The notes under the pieces were generated by a model, which was given only the letters and a program-made list of their open reading frames with translations, was not told where the DNA came from and did no database searches. A stretch of 64,000 nt of DNA from Hyposmocoma kahamanoa. Its lineage: Eukaryota; Arthropoda; Insecta; Lepidoptera; Cosmopterigidae. A program made the position numbers and the translations under genes. The stretch covers positions 1,782,523-1,846,522 of the forward strand of contig NW_020653333.1 of assembly GCF_003589595.1 (NCBI RefSeq), written 5' to 3'. Of the stretch, positions 10,866 to 21,113 are shown piece after piece. The first letter of the stretch is position 1, and every line of letters starts with the position of its first letter.

Positions 10866-10937
10866 GTATGGTACTGACAAACCCGTTCTCTAATTTTGTT
10901 GCTGTTATTTAGAAATCAAAAGCATCGTCTTTTTTTA

Positions 10938-11136
10938 ACGTACACACTCATAACCCTGCCCTAGGGAAACCCTGTAACGCGGGTGCATGGACACACATAG
11001 ACATCCACAAATTATGCCCAAATTCACAAGAGAAATAAAAGTAGGCCAATCAAATATTTCTCCAGGCTCGGGAATCGAACTCGAGACCTCTTGCGTGGCA
11101 ATCCAGCGTGATAACCGTTCGGCCACGGGGGCAGTT
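10938..11136 (-). mobile_element. tRNA-headed SINE A, copy 1
   Basis: On the minus strand it begins with a tRNA-like head (tggccgaacggtta as box A, ggttcgattcc-type box B, here gagttcgattcc). The body reads aatttgtggatgtctatgtg and gcgttacagggtttcccta. Other copies: 33581, 37936 (head lost), 38449 and 48212 on minus, 58096 on plus. Full copies are about 190 bases. Confidence 0.8.
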
Positions 11137-11411
11137 ATGACTGCAAATCATTCGACTTTGCACACCAGATACACATGATTTTTTTTTAAAGCATCTCTTT
11201 GATGAATTAGATGCTTTTCACACAGGTTATAGTATTATAGAAAGCCATCGATAAGATCGTATTCCCTTTATAGCAAAATGATATTAAGTACACATTCTAT
11301 ATTAGCTTGTATGCCTAACGACGCCGAATGTGACGTCACGAACCTTAATTGCCGTTTCTTTTAAACCGACTTTAAAAAACGAGGAGGTTCTCAATTCCGT
11401 TGTTTTTCCAG

Positions 11412-11591
11412 GCCTTTCTAGTCTCAATGGCTAGACTTGTGGTAATTGAACTAGGCAGCTCACTGCGCCTGTCCTACGTTGTAGTCTCGGAGCTGTTGCC
11501 GCGATTCCGAAATACTCTAGGTATGAAGTCCAAGTTGCCGCCTGACCTAATCGCAGAGGAATTTTATACCAAAGCCCGGGAACAGAATTTC
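11412..11591 (+). CDS. RNF123: RNF123 exon 9
   Basis: 60 codons: AFLVSMARLVVIELGSSLRL, SYVVVSELLPRF, PPDLIAEEFYTKAREQNF. The pattern LR..Y.V....L...F matches human PLLRQVYLVEAVLMSFL. Acceptor tttttccag, donor gtaagt. The pyrimidine tract of the acceptor directly follows a repeat fragment (11361-11404). Confidence 0.88.
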
Positions 11592-11784
11592 GTAAGTTCT
11601 TATGTTATATAAAATAGTAATTATTATTATTATTTTCAAAATATGTCCACACCGCGTTAGTAACTATAATAACCTTGTGACTAAGTTAGTAAATAAATAT
11701 CAGAGTCCATTACATACGTTGCTCAGATCCCAAAGTATGTAAGTAAAATATAAAATATATAAAAGTAAGTAACTTAAGCACTTG

Positions 11785-11955
11785 TGTTATGGAAATCGGA
11801 AAAAACGACGGTACCACAAGTACCAATAGCCAAGACAATAACAAAACCTAGTTTGTCTGCATTGGCCCAGCCGGGTATCGAAACCGGAATCTCAGTGATG
11901 GCGACACCATGAAAACCGGTTTGCAAGCCACTCGACCACGGGTCGTCCAAGTTAG
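11785..11955 (-). mobile_element. tRNA-headed SINE C
   Basis: Minus strand reads gtggtcgagtggcttgcaaa (box A-like) and then ccggtttcgatacccgg (box B-like), followed by a unique body toward 11785. The head is a degraded tRNA shape with no proper acceptor stem, so it is a SINE head and not a tRNA gene. Confidence 0.6.
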
Positions 11956-12413
11956 GAAACACACAATTAGATATTTTACTCAATCCCTTCTGGCGTTCCG
12001 GGAGCGAACCTGCGGGAAGCGTACCGGAACTTGTCACACAGCAGTCCCAAGCGTTGTTCAAGGGGAAATAGCGGAGCGAACATCCACTTCAGGCACACAG
12101 GGTAGGCAGAGACAACAGCCTTCCAATTGCCACGGTCCTGAAACTCATATACCAATCAACCTTTTCTTGTCACCTTTTTTGAAATCAAATGACTAATCCT
12201 TTTTTGTAATAAGCACTGAATACAAGTACTATTGTGGTATTTTTGTCACCTGATGAACCGACTATATAGTTGACATTGAATCATGTTTGCCTAGGAAGTG
12301 CCTATTGGCCCATGTCCGGAAAACCACCGTGTGGTTTCCTCGGGAACAGCTGATCTGCAGGAAGCTGGGTATAGTTCGGAGTGATGGGTAAAAGAAACCA
12401 CTGACGATTCCAG

Positions 12414-12566
12414 GTGGACTTATCACGTAAGCTGCTTGCGCAGCCGCAGCCTCGCTTGTGTATGCTCTTGGACCTTCTGTGGACATTTCTCGACGAATCA
12501 GCCTTATGCGATGTCTTGGAACACTGCATCGTCAGAGAATGTTTGCTTTTTGACCTGGTGTCACCG
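12414..12566 (+). CDS. RNF123: RNF123 exon 10
   Basis: 51 codons: VDLSRKLLAQPQPRLCMLLD, LLWTFLDESALCDVLEHCIV, RECLLFDLVSP. Clear match to human [21 protein letters not shown]. Acceptor ttccag, donor gtaaag. It is followed by an 8.3 kb intron holding a full LINE. Confidence 0.93.
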
Positions 12567-12639
12567 GTAAAGTTTACTTCACTTGTTTTAAAATGGTTCC
12601 TGGTTGTAAATAATACTCCCTATCATATACTTATGAATC

Positions 12640-12790
12640 AATACTGCTCGAATTAAATTTTTTCCTGTACTAATACGATTAACTTTGCTTTGGTCGAGCG
12701 GCGGGGTCGCTGGCTTTATTCAAGATTTATTTTTTTACAAACGAAGTTAAAGCCATTTGAAAAAGGGAAATATTTAAGTGCATATCAGAA
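12640..12790 (+). repeat. Repeat E, left part
   Basis: Starts tcgaattaaattttttcctg and runs through tggctttatt..atttatttttttacaa to gccatttgaaaaa. It matches the left parts of copies at 50555 and 55793. The rest of intron 10 to 13412 is AT-rich with nothing recognisable. Confidence 0.5.
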
Positions 12791-14347
12791 AACTTAATAC
12801 ATATAAATTTATGTTCAACAAACAAACAACTTTCACATCTAAAAAATAATTTAAAAACATGTATCAAAACTAGACCTCGGCTAATTTCTCAGTGTACAAC
12901 GTAAGTGTTCATTTATTAACAGAAATATGGTTTATATGACAAAAATACTGATTGCACATCAATTTAAATTAACTCTAAACGAAATAACAATTCTTTTAAC
13001 AAAATTTCCGTATTTTTTCTCAAAAGTTGCTCTACAAATTATCTTCGTTTATACAATGAGTTACGTACAACAAATATATTTATTATATAACAAATAACAC
13101 ATATTGCATAACATTATTTCAAAAATGTCATCTGATTTACTGAAAATAATCGGAACTTTTTATCTCTTTCGCATACAACCTTAAGTCTGGTACAATATGC
13201 CCGAATAAAGAACAAGCTAGAAAGTTATGCAAATGAAACTGCCCTTATTTTTCAAAAACTATAAATGCAAACAGTCATTTTGTAGGGCTCGCGATCCGGC
13301 TCATGTATGTGGTACCACCAGCAGACGCCAAAAATGATCTAATCGGACAGAAAACGAAGCGTGGACTTTCTGCGAAAGCAAGATTAGCAACAAGCATTAT
13401 TATTATTTTTTAGAATAGAATAGAATAGAATAGAAATAGAATAGAAAGCCATTTATTGCACAATCACAAACATGCATATAAACAAAAAACAAAAATAATA
13501 ATAAAAACAAAAGGACATTGAGGAACAATAATAATACAAAATATGCAGGTAATTCATCGTCATGCGTGTCGCGACTAGTGCAAACGGGACTTGCTCAGCT
13601 TTAGCCACAACCGGTTTGTTTACCGTGTCGTGGCACTGATTTTCAGCAAGCCCGGGCGAGTGAGTCATTGACTATGATAATCTAATCGAAAAAGAAGTAA
13701 ACCTAAAGAGATAGCAAACCTACGAGAGTAATAGAAATAGTAATAATAATACAATAATAAATATAAATATAACAATGTTGTACATATAACTATATAGAAA
13801 TACGTAAATGATAATAAATGGATAATGTCTAGTTTTGTGAAGTGTGGCGTCCGCGCGGACGATACAGGAGATCGAAGCGGGGTGCGGGTGTGGGTGGCTT
13901 TTTGATAGGCAACAACCTGTTCCGATGCGTATCTCTTGCATATCCAAACCGACACTCGCGTCGCTCGCCGGAGTGTATGACGCAGCAGAATAGTGCACTT
14001 TCGTAATGCATTTTTTCAATATAAACATTTGGGTAAGTATTTTCCAAACCATTATATTATTATATAAATTGAATTTATAATAAACATTGATGTATTAATA
14101 ATGAATTAAAATGAAACAATATTGATTCCCAATAACTAATTGTAAATATGTTTATATTGCAGAGAGAAAAACAACTAAAATTAAAATAACAAAATGATAA
14201 GATCCCCACCTGAAACCCGGTAATCAAGCTTGTAAAAAAGTAAAAAGAAAAGAAGGAGAAAAATCTAACAAGCAAAGGAACTGACTGCCGCAGGTGTCGC
14301 ATATGCCGAGCGTAGAAAACCATTTGGTAAGTAAAAATAAATAGCAA

Positions 14348-17191
14348 TTAAGAAATTGTGTCTTGGTTTTGTGCGTTCAGTAGGTACACTTTGTATTTAT
14401 CCTTAAACGTTTTCTCTGATTGCAGACTACGGATCGGCGGGGGCAGGTCGTTCCAGATTTTGGCGGCAGCAAATTTAAAGCTACCACGGAATGCAGTAGT
14501 ACGATGGCGGGGTAGCACCAGAGACCAGGCGCGAGATCTGGTGAAGGACTTTTTAACTTCGCGGGACCACACTAGCTTCTCAGCCAGATAAGGAGGAACA
14601 CTATATTTTATTACGCCAAACAGAAGTGTAGCTAGGTGTAAATCTCGCCTCGCTTTCATTTTTAATATATTTCCCCTGTTCATGTATGCTGTTACGTGCG
14701 TGCGTGGAGGGATTGTGAAACAGAATCTCGCGCAGGCATTCTGCACTCTTTGAATATGCCGTTGTGTACGCTCCAGCAATCGTGGCCCATACACTACGTC
14801 CATATAATTAAATTTGGAAAGGATCAAAGAGTCGCACATTTTTATACGAGTTTCGACACTCAGGTAATTTCTAATATTATAAAGTACATTAAGCCTATAA
14901 AAACAATTTTTGACAACATTCAATATATGGCTCTCAAAACGTAGCTGTTCATCCATAAGGAGGCCCAGGTTACGTGCTTCGCTTACCTGGTCAATCGCTT
15001 CACCCCTAATTGCCAGAACTACACCATTACTAGCGATTTTTGACGTTTGCTTTTTTGTACCTAGTATCATCAATTTAGTTTTGCCACCATTGAGTACTAG
15101 GGAATTTGTTTCTGACCAAGAAGCTATACTCTCTAAGTCCTGGTTTAGCTTTTCCACGGCTGCACTACTATTGCACGGCTTGCATGAGATATAAATTTGT
15201 ATATCGTCAGCGTAGATATGGTATTTGCAGTGTTTTATGTGATGCACTACGTCTGCACTATATATGGCGAAAATAATTGGCCCCAAAATTGAGCCTTGTG
15301 GAATACCTCTTGTGACCTCACAAGACTTTGATAATATTTTTGAGCCATTCACATCAGATAGTTCAACACACTGGGTTCGGTTTTTTAAGTAACTAGTAAA
15401 CCATCGAATAGTGGATTCACTGAAACCATAATAATGCAGCTTTGCTAGCAACAAACTAATATTTATACAGTCAAAAGCCCTAGAAAAGTCAAGTAATGCT
15501 AGCAGAGTACCTTCTCCATTATCTTGAGCATGTAATATGTCATCGACTACATTTATCATTGCAGTAGTTGTACTATGACCCTGTCTAAAGCCTGACTGCA
15601 CAGATGGAAGAATATTATTTTTTTCCATGAACTTGGTCATTTGTTTAACCACAATCCTTTCCAGGACCTTTGATGCGCAAGACAATATACTTATCGGGCG
15701 AATATCATTTAAGGTAGATGGATCGTTCACCTTAGGTATAGGCCTAACTACCGCACGAAGCCACTCACTTGGGAATGTGCTAGTTTGTATGGATCTATTT
15801 ACCATGGCGCAGATAACCGGCAAGGTTGCAGGCAATGATAGTAATAGCATGTCCAATGAAATACCATCGAGACCAATTGCCTTTGACTTTAAGGACTGAA
15901 TAACTTTAAGTACCTCGGTTTCCTCCACTGTTTGAATTTTAAAAGTTTCTGACACAGAACAGTTATTGTTAAAGTAGGACAGATCAGATAAGGAGGTATG
16001 TACATTACCAGGCACTTTTAAAAAGTGTTCATTTATTAAGTCTGGGTCTTTAAATATATGTGCTGGTAATTCTGGTTTAGTTTTAATTCTCACATTATTT
16101 TTAATGTGTGTCCATAATACCCGCGAGTCCCTCTGGTTATTTACATAAGTGTCAAAGTAGGTTTTTTTTTCAATATGTAAAGCATTATTCACAATTTTTT
16201 TCAAATCTTTATAATAAGTCTTTTTCGACTCATTGTAACTGCTTGTACGTACCCTGTTAAGTGCTTCGTCCCTTCGTTTCATTAATTGTTTAATATTGTA
16301 CGTAATCCAGGGGTAGCTGAAATCTTTTATATACAATATACGAACTGGTGCATGAAAATCGAACAAGACACGTATCATATTAGTAAATTGATCCACCATG
16401 TCATTTACATTGCTCAAGTTGGTTAAACTCATCCAGTCCATGGCAAATAGATCCATATCAAAATGTTCAAAATTAATATTTTGAAAATTCCGGCGCATTA
16501 TTCTTATCGGTGGTGGTTTCACCTTTGACACGTTTAGTAGGCAGGTGATGAACGCGTGACTACTTAGCTCAGGCGTGAAATGAACCTGCGCTAATGTGTT
16601 ATCCATGTCCGTACAAACCAAATCAATTAAAGTTTCACTAAACTCGGTGAAATGTGTGGGCTCCGATACACATTGAAATAAATTATGACAATGCAGAAAG
16701 TTCATTAATGCGGTGGTACTCGTATCTAATTTGTGTAACAAATTAACATTAAAATCTCCCAATAATACAATTTTGTTGCACCATGAGAAACCACTTAGGC
16801 TCTCAGTTAATGCATCAGTGAAGGTATCTAAGTGTAACCATGGCGGTTTATATGCAGTACCCACCAGCAACTTAATACCATTAATGTTTACACTTAGCCA
16901 CATTTGCTCCACGAGCGAGGCCGGCGGATGAGGTAGTATGCGTACAGCGATGCCGCGACGTATATAAAAACCGACCCCCCCGCCGCGTGAGCGAACAGCG
17001 ACGGGGCGGGGAATATGACATAACCGGAAGCCGGGCAGCGCCGGCGCACGACCCTCCTCCCCCTCCCTCAACCACGTTTCATTGATTGCCATAATATCCA
17101 CGTCGTGTCGGTGCATTGCTGCTACAAATTCGTCATGACGCGTTCCTAACGAGCCCACATTAAGTAAACCTAACTTAAGTTTACGTTTCAT
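14348..17191 (-). CDS. LINE ORF2: endonuclease-reverse transcriptase
   Basis: 947 residues. It nicks target DNA and copies its own RNA there (target-primed reverse transcription). An exonuclease-endonuclease-phosphatase domain fills about residues 5-220 (LGLLNVGSLG, INETWL, GGGVGFYIR, LLGDFNVN, LIDLVCTD). The usual closing S-D-H is SSH here. The RT spans about 470-760: RPISILSCASKVLERIV, QSGFRQGHSTTTAM, ALLDFSRAFDCI, QGSILGPIIFAIY, YADDIQIY (YADD at 660-663), GGKTKLMILG. The C-terminal block ends with WNDLPPPIR. There is no RNase H domain, as expected for the CR1/L2/Jockey group. The start fits family practice: the ATG sits a few residues before the endonuclease begins. Confidence 0.93.
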   Translation of the reverse strand: MKRKLKLGLLNVGSLGTRHDEFVAAMHRHDVDIMAINETWLREGEEGRAPALPGFRLCHIPRPVAVRSRGGGVGFYIRRGIAVRILPHPPASLVEQMWLSVNINGIKLLVGTAYKPPWLHLDTFTDALTESLSGFSWCNKIVLLGDFNVNLLHKLDTSTTALMNFLHCHNLFQCVSEPTHFTEFSETLIDLVCTDMDNTLAQVHFTPELSSHAFITCLLNVSKVKPPPIRIMRRNFQNINFEHFDMDLFAMDWMSLTNLSNVNDMVDQFTNMIRVLFDFHAPVRILYIKDFSYPWITYNIKQLMKRRDEALNRVRTSSYNESKKTYYKDLKKIVNNALHIEKKTYFDTYVNNQRDSRVLWTHIKNNVRIKTKPELPAHIFKDPDLINEHFLKVPGNVHTSLSDLSYFNNNCSVSETFKIQTVEETEVLKVIQSLKSKAIGLDGISLDMLLLSLPATLPVICAMVNRSIQTSTFPSEWLRAVVRPIPKVNDPSTLNDIRPISILSCASKVLERIVVKQMTKFMEKNNILPSVQSGFRQGHSTTTAMINVVDDILHAQDNGEGTLLALLDFSRAFDCINISLLLAKLHYYGFSESTIRWFTSYLKNRTQCVELSDVNGSKILSKSCEVTRGIPQGSILGPIIFAIYSADVVHHIKHCKYHIYADDIQIYISCKPCNSSAAVEKLNQDLESIASWSETNSLVLNGGKTKLMILGTKKQTSKIASNGVVLAIRGEAIDQVSEARNLGLLMDEQLRFESHILNVVKNCFYRLNVLYNIRNYLSVETRIKMCDSLILSKFNYMDVVYGPRLLERTQRHIQRVQNACARFCFTIPPRTHVTAYMNRGNILKMKARRDLHLATLLFGVIKYSVPPYLAEKLVWSREVKKSFTRSRAWSLVLPRHRTTAFRGSFKFAAAKIWNDLPPPIRSLQSEKTFKDKYKVYLLNAQNQDTIS

Positions 17192-17621
17192 ATTGAATTT
17201 AAATAATTATAGTTGATTAATACGATATTAACACTGATATGGACAAGTAAATTACGGTGTGGTGCAACAAAATTGAGTCGACTAAGTTCACATTCCATAG
17301 CCAATCGAGTGTTTTGCACATGGTTTTGACCACGGCCCTGCCGCTGATGTAGGTGAAGTGCGTGTTCAGTGTATATAGGTTGTGTTTCAATAACTATATG
17401 TGTACGGAATGAGTGTAAAATGATACGTGCGGATTTTGTGTGTATAATGTTGTAAGTATTATTATAATATATGTAAATTGTAAAATATAATGTAAATATG
17501 TAAATATAGTCATGCGTTAGATCTATTGCGGCCAATGTAACACGACACGCACGACGGTGCATTATGTACAGATGTTTTAAACATAACAACAGTGATAACA
17601 GTGACAATGGTATGGATAAGA

Positions 17622-18743
17622 CTACTGGTAGGCTCTTGTTGTCGGGGAACGAACGTTGTCGGGACCAAAAATCTTATCCAAATCCGCTTCACTGCGGATG
17701 CGGTGACCAGCGGTTCCGGCTTCCCGCCTCACGTAAATCCTACCATCTTTGGTCCATACAAACTTCCACTGCAGCCTTCTAGCAGTTTGTTTCGCGGTGT
17801 AAAATAATTGTCTATTGACTCGGGTGAGACGCTCATTGACGTAAATGGGCCGAGGCTGGCATTTCAACCCCAGACCCTCGGTGGTGAGGTGCCGTCGAAC
17901 GCGCGCAGCTCGCAGCAGGGCATCCCGCGTGTCCCGACGCGCCAGCCTTACGGCCAGTTGTCGCGGCCGCGCACCCTCCTCACGGCGCAGCGCACCCACG
18001 CGTGTGCAGCTTACCAGGTCACGTTGGTCTATCTGCACACCCAGCTTAGCCGCGCAAGCCAGCACAATATGGATAGGGTTTTCCCCACCTTCTTCCGGCA
18101 CACAGCTGAGTTCGACCTCGTTCGACAGCAGGTCCTGGTCGCGCTCATTTATGTCTCGTTGCAGCCTTTCGACATTTTCTTCTAAAGCCCTAATTGTCTG
18201 CACAACTTCAGGATTTATACCAGTGGATGTCCCTTGTGCCACCTTTATATCCCTCACCGTCTCCTCCATCTTATCCAGGCGATCTTCACATGCCCTCACA
18301 GTCGACCTAAGGTCTACTAGGTCCTGGCGCAAACCCTTCATCTCCTCCCTGGTTCGAATCATCTCTAGCCGGAAAGCACGTAGCTCATAGGCGAGACTCT
18401 TGTCAGTGAGTACATCCTTCGGATCGTCCTGCGAGGTGTCTCGTAACTCTTTTTCCTGTCCAGGGCTCTGTAGTTGCGGGGCGATAGGTGTGGGGAATGT
18501 GGGTGCCATTGCAGGGGGTGAAGGTGCCATTACGGCAGATGGCCCTTTAACAGGAGTGTTGTCCTGGTTATTTCGAGGTACTTTTACTTTACAACCTGGA
18601 GACACCCACGGTGATGGTAAATGGGACTTCTTTCCGACCCCGACACATTCTTTGTGGAAGCATTTAGCACACATAGAACAAACAGCATTAGCGCCCTCTG
18701 TTGTTGATATGAACTTCTGACACGCACTGCACTTAACAACCAT
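17622..18743 (-). CDS. LINE ORF1: zinc-finger, coiled-coil, FP-like RNA-binding protein
   Basis: 373 residues. A PHD-like cysteine/histidine cluster lies at 5-52 (CSAC, CSMCAKCFHKEC, SPGCK). A Pro-rich linker follows, then a coiled coil around 120-210 (LRAFRLEMIRTREEMKGLRQ, ALEENVERLQRDINERDQDL). The C-terminal 150 residues (NEVELSCVPE, ENPIHIVLACAAKLGVQID, RPIYVNERLTRVNRQLFYTA, GRIYVRR) are the domain shared by many insect LINE ORF1 proteins and the baculovirus FP protein family. The likely role is binding LINE RNA in the transposition particle. Confidence 0.85.
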   Translation of the reverse strand: MVVKCSACQKFISTTEGANAVCSMCAKCFHKECVGVGKKSHLPSPWVSPGCKVKVPRNNQDNTPVKGPSAVMAPSPPAMAPTFPTPIAPQLQSPGQEKELRDTSQDDPKDVLTDKSLAYELRAFRLEMIRTREEMKGLRQDLVDLRSTVRACEDRLDKMEETVRDIKVAQGTSTGINPEVVQTIRALEENVERLQRDINERDQDLLSNEVELSCVPEEGGENPIHIVLACAAKLGVQIDQRDLVSCTRVGALRREEGARPRQLAVRLARRDTRDALLRAARVRRHLTTEGLGLKCQPRPIYVNERLTRVNRQLFYTAKQTARRLQWKFVWTKDGRIYVRREAGTAGHRIRSEADLDKIFGPDNVRSPTTRAYQ

Positions 18744-19158
18744 ATCGACCGATGAAGTAAAGCTGTCAAATTATAAATTAAGAATGAAAGCGAGCTCACT
18801 ACTTAGTTCACTCAACTGCCGATAGGAGTCACTGGTGGTGATTTTTAGTATTTTAAAAAGTCGGTACCAATTGGTTAAGTTTTTGTATGATACCTTACAG
18901 AAATTCAAATAAATTATTATTGCGATGGGAAATTGGCTTTATATCACTAATTCACTGATATTATTACGCACATAACATTCAGAGACGACCGCGATACACT
19001 ACTCTATACTTTACGTAGAATGTAAGATCGGTAAAACGCTTTTAAATATTTATTTTGGTAAAAAAATTGACACTGGTCTTTGATTGCGTACGGTTACAAC
19101 GGGGGCGGGGGGGTGTGTTTTTAATTATTTTCTGCTTTTTTATTTTAAGCTTTGGAGC

Positions 19159-19436
19159 CATTGACTTACAAATAAATGGACGACGGGTCTAATACAAAAA
19201 CCACGAAAAAAATGTCCCAAGTCAACCTATTTAAACATGTAAAGGAATACGAAAAAGCTAAAACGTTGAATTTAAATTGTAATGTCATCGCAGTACTGTC
19301 TAATTTTGCTTGCTTCGTTGTCAGTCGAACAAACGAAGACTAAAGCGTGAATGACGCTCTGTATACGATTTTAACGCCCTATAAGTTCGGACACTTTTTA
19401 GCGCGGACCCGACGTCCATATAATTGTAAGTCAATG
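19159..19436. mobile_element. Non-autonomous hAT-type element, copy 2
   Basis: 278 bases, opposite in orientation to copy 1 (6311). Ends cattgacttacaaataaatg and ccatataattgtaagtcaatg-type. Perfect 8-base duplication tttggagc at 19151-19158 and 19437-19444. Confidence 0.9.
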
Positions 19437-19924
19437 TTTGGAGCTGATTTTCTTGCACGCAATTCATAATATTATAACTAAATTGAACTTTTACTTGCAA
19501 ATACAAAAATTTAATTTGTTTTTGTTGATCTTACTATTGTACAATTAGACCATTATGTCAAATAAAATGGTGTTTCATTCCTATAGACTGATGTACACCA
19601 CGCCAGCACATCAAGCTACACATTGACGTATCTTGTTCCGTTGCACTGGAGGCGATTTTCGAACTAAAATGTGTAGTTTGGTGTGCCGTTGTCCGTACCG
19701 TTTAGTGAAATAGGTATGTTTTTTCTCATAAATTTGTGGTCATAATATGTTTGTTGTATGCCAGAAATATTAGATATGTATTTAGATGTTAGATATGCAT
19801 TGCGATAAAATGTTATGCATTAATTTTAGTACGTGCTAAATTATTTTCTTTTGATGTACATATTTTGATGTGCAATCAGAACTTTTTTTGGGGAAGTGGC
19901 ATAGTTGATTGTAAAATAACTTGT

Positions 19925-20720
19925 TTTTTTTAATGAGCGGTTAAATACCACCCTTTGAAAAATATATGTCGTATACTATACGTGTTCTGTTTAGTTCAGT
20001 TGATATAAATAAAAATCATCGGTACCTACATAACCGCTTACGCGATGCGCTCTTCCTACCGCAAAATGCCGGCTATTTGGTTTCGCAAATTAGAAAAGCA
20101 TTCAGTTTAAATACAATTTTTATAAATAAAAATTATTATTCTGCATTGCTAAATAAATACCCTCCGTATAACCAACAAAACCATCTCAAATAAAATGCAG
20201 TAATACACCGCAAATCCTGCACTTAAAAAGCACTAATTAAATTTTTGGTGTACTTGGATAAATATCATAATTTTCCGTTTGAGTGGTTCTAACGTTTACC
20301 ATGAAATTACTCCTTGAAGTATAGTTTATAAACATTTATATTCAGGGTAAACTTAAAAAACGCTACTTACGGTATGTTTTCAATAAATAAACACCGAAAT
20401 CACCAGCCCAAACAATAACACACACGATTGTCGTGACGTATTTTTGAAGTTATTTATTTTTTTTAAATGGCAGAACCAGGCATTAAAAACTTTATGGTTT
20501 GCTAGAGTAGCTACCAAAATAGCAATTAATATTAGTTCTTTTACCTGTTATAACTTCGATATCCGATAAATCGGTATAAAATAATCACCGGCACCTCTAG
20601 GTGTGGTATGCGTCTACGGCTGCATGTATCGCGTGAGCGGATAAAGTACATATTGAATACAGCGGTTTCTTTGTAAAATTTCGAGATAAGTTGTATAAAC
20701 TTTTATTAAGAGAATCTTGA
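19925..20720 (+). repeat. Repeat E pieces in intron 10
   Basis: Matches to the gtatactatacgtgttctgtttagttcag segment at 19970-20030 and to the tttcttgtaaaatttcgaga segment at about 20660-20700, as in the copies at 51600 and 55900. Two separate degraded pieces are likely. Nothing else is recognisable up to exon 11. Confidence 0.4.
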
Positions 20721-20909
20721 TTGAAAAGAAGACGTAAAAACAAGAAATGATAGAAGTTTACCTGCAGCGTCTTTCACTGATTATACTCGTATAGCTGCTT
20801 TTCTAGCTGACTGGTCCGTGTGTCCCCTAATGCCATTTAAATTATTCAAATAGTAGTTTTAATACCAACGTGTTAGGGCAGCTGGTAAATTGATTTACTC
20901 TCATTTCAG

Positions 20910-21019
20910 GATATGTCATTCGCGCATCAAATAGACGGTGTGTATGTTTTGTGCGGCCTAATGCAGCACCGGGATACCAGACACCATCTTATCAAATATG
21001 TCTTCTTCAATAAAATTAC
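20910..21019 (+). CDS. RNF123: RNF123 exon 11
   Basis: Reads DMSFAHQIDGVYVLCGLMQH, RDTRHHLIKYVFFNKI plus two bases. It aligns with human [33 protein letters not shown]. Acceptor catttcag; donor ac|gttagt is weak but required for phase with exon 12 (next codon ACG). Confidence 0.9.
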
Positions 21020-21113
21020 GTTAGTTGTTGCTTTTATTATCATTTCTTTTGACAACCATACCAAACAATCCTGTCGCGATTCACCTAAGTTCAAGCTATC
21101 CAAATATCTTTAA

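Larger units (their letters stand above)
13413..18835 (-). mobile_element. Near full-length CR1/L2-like LINE with two intact ORFs
   Basis: Read on the minus strand: a 5' UTR of about 90 bases, ORF1 (18743-17622), a spacer of 430 bases, ORF2 (17191-14348), a 3' UTR of about 0.9 kb, then gtgcaataaatggctttcta and a tail of TATTC units (13446-13413). Both ORFs are uninterrupted. It lies antisense in RNF123 intron 10. The 5' end is an estimate; I could not define a target duplication. Confidence 0.8.

Noticed and set aside
12284..12413. Additional exon after tgcctag at 12294
   Set aside because: No frame matches RNF123, and exons 9 and 10 already join in phase 0.
17845..18390. 181-residue plus-strand frame
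   Set aside because: Antisense shadow of LINE ORF1.
20910..21113. Longer exon 11 reading to the stop at 21111
   Set aside because: Residues after the ac|gttagt donor are unlike RNF123, and exon 12 needs the phase-2 end at 21019.
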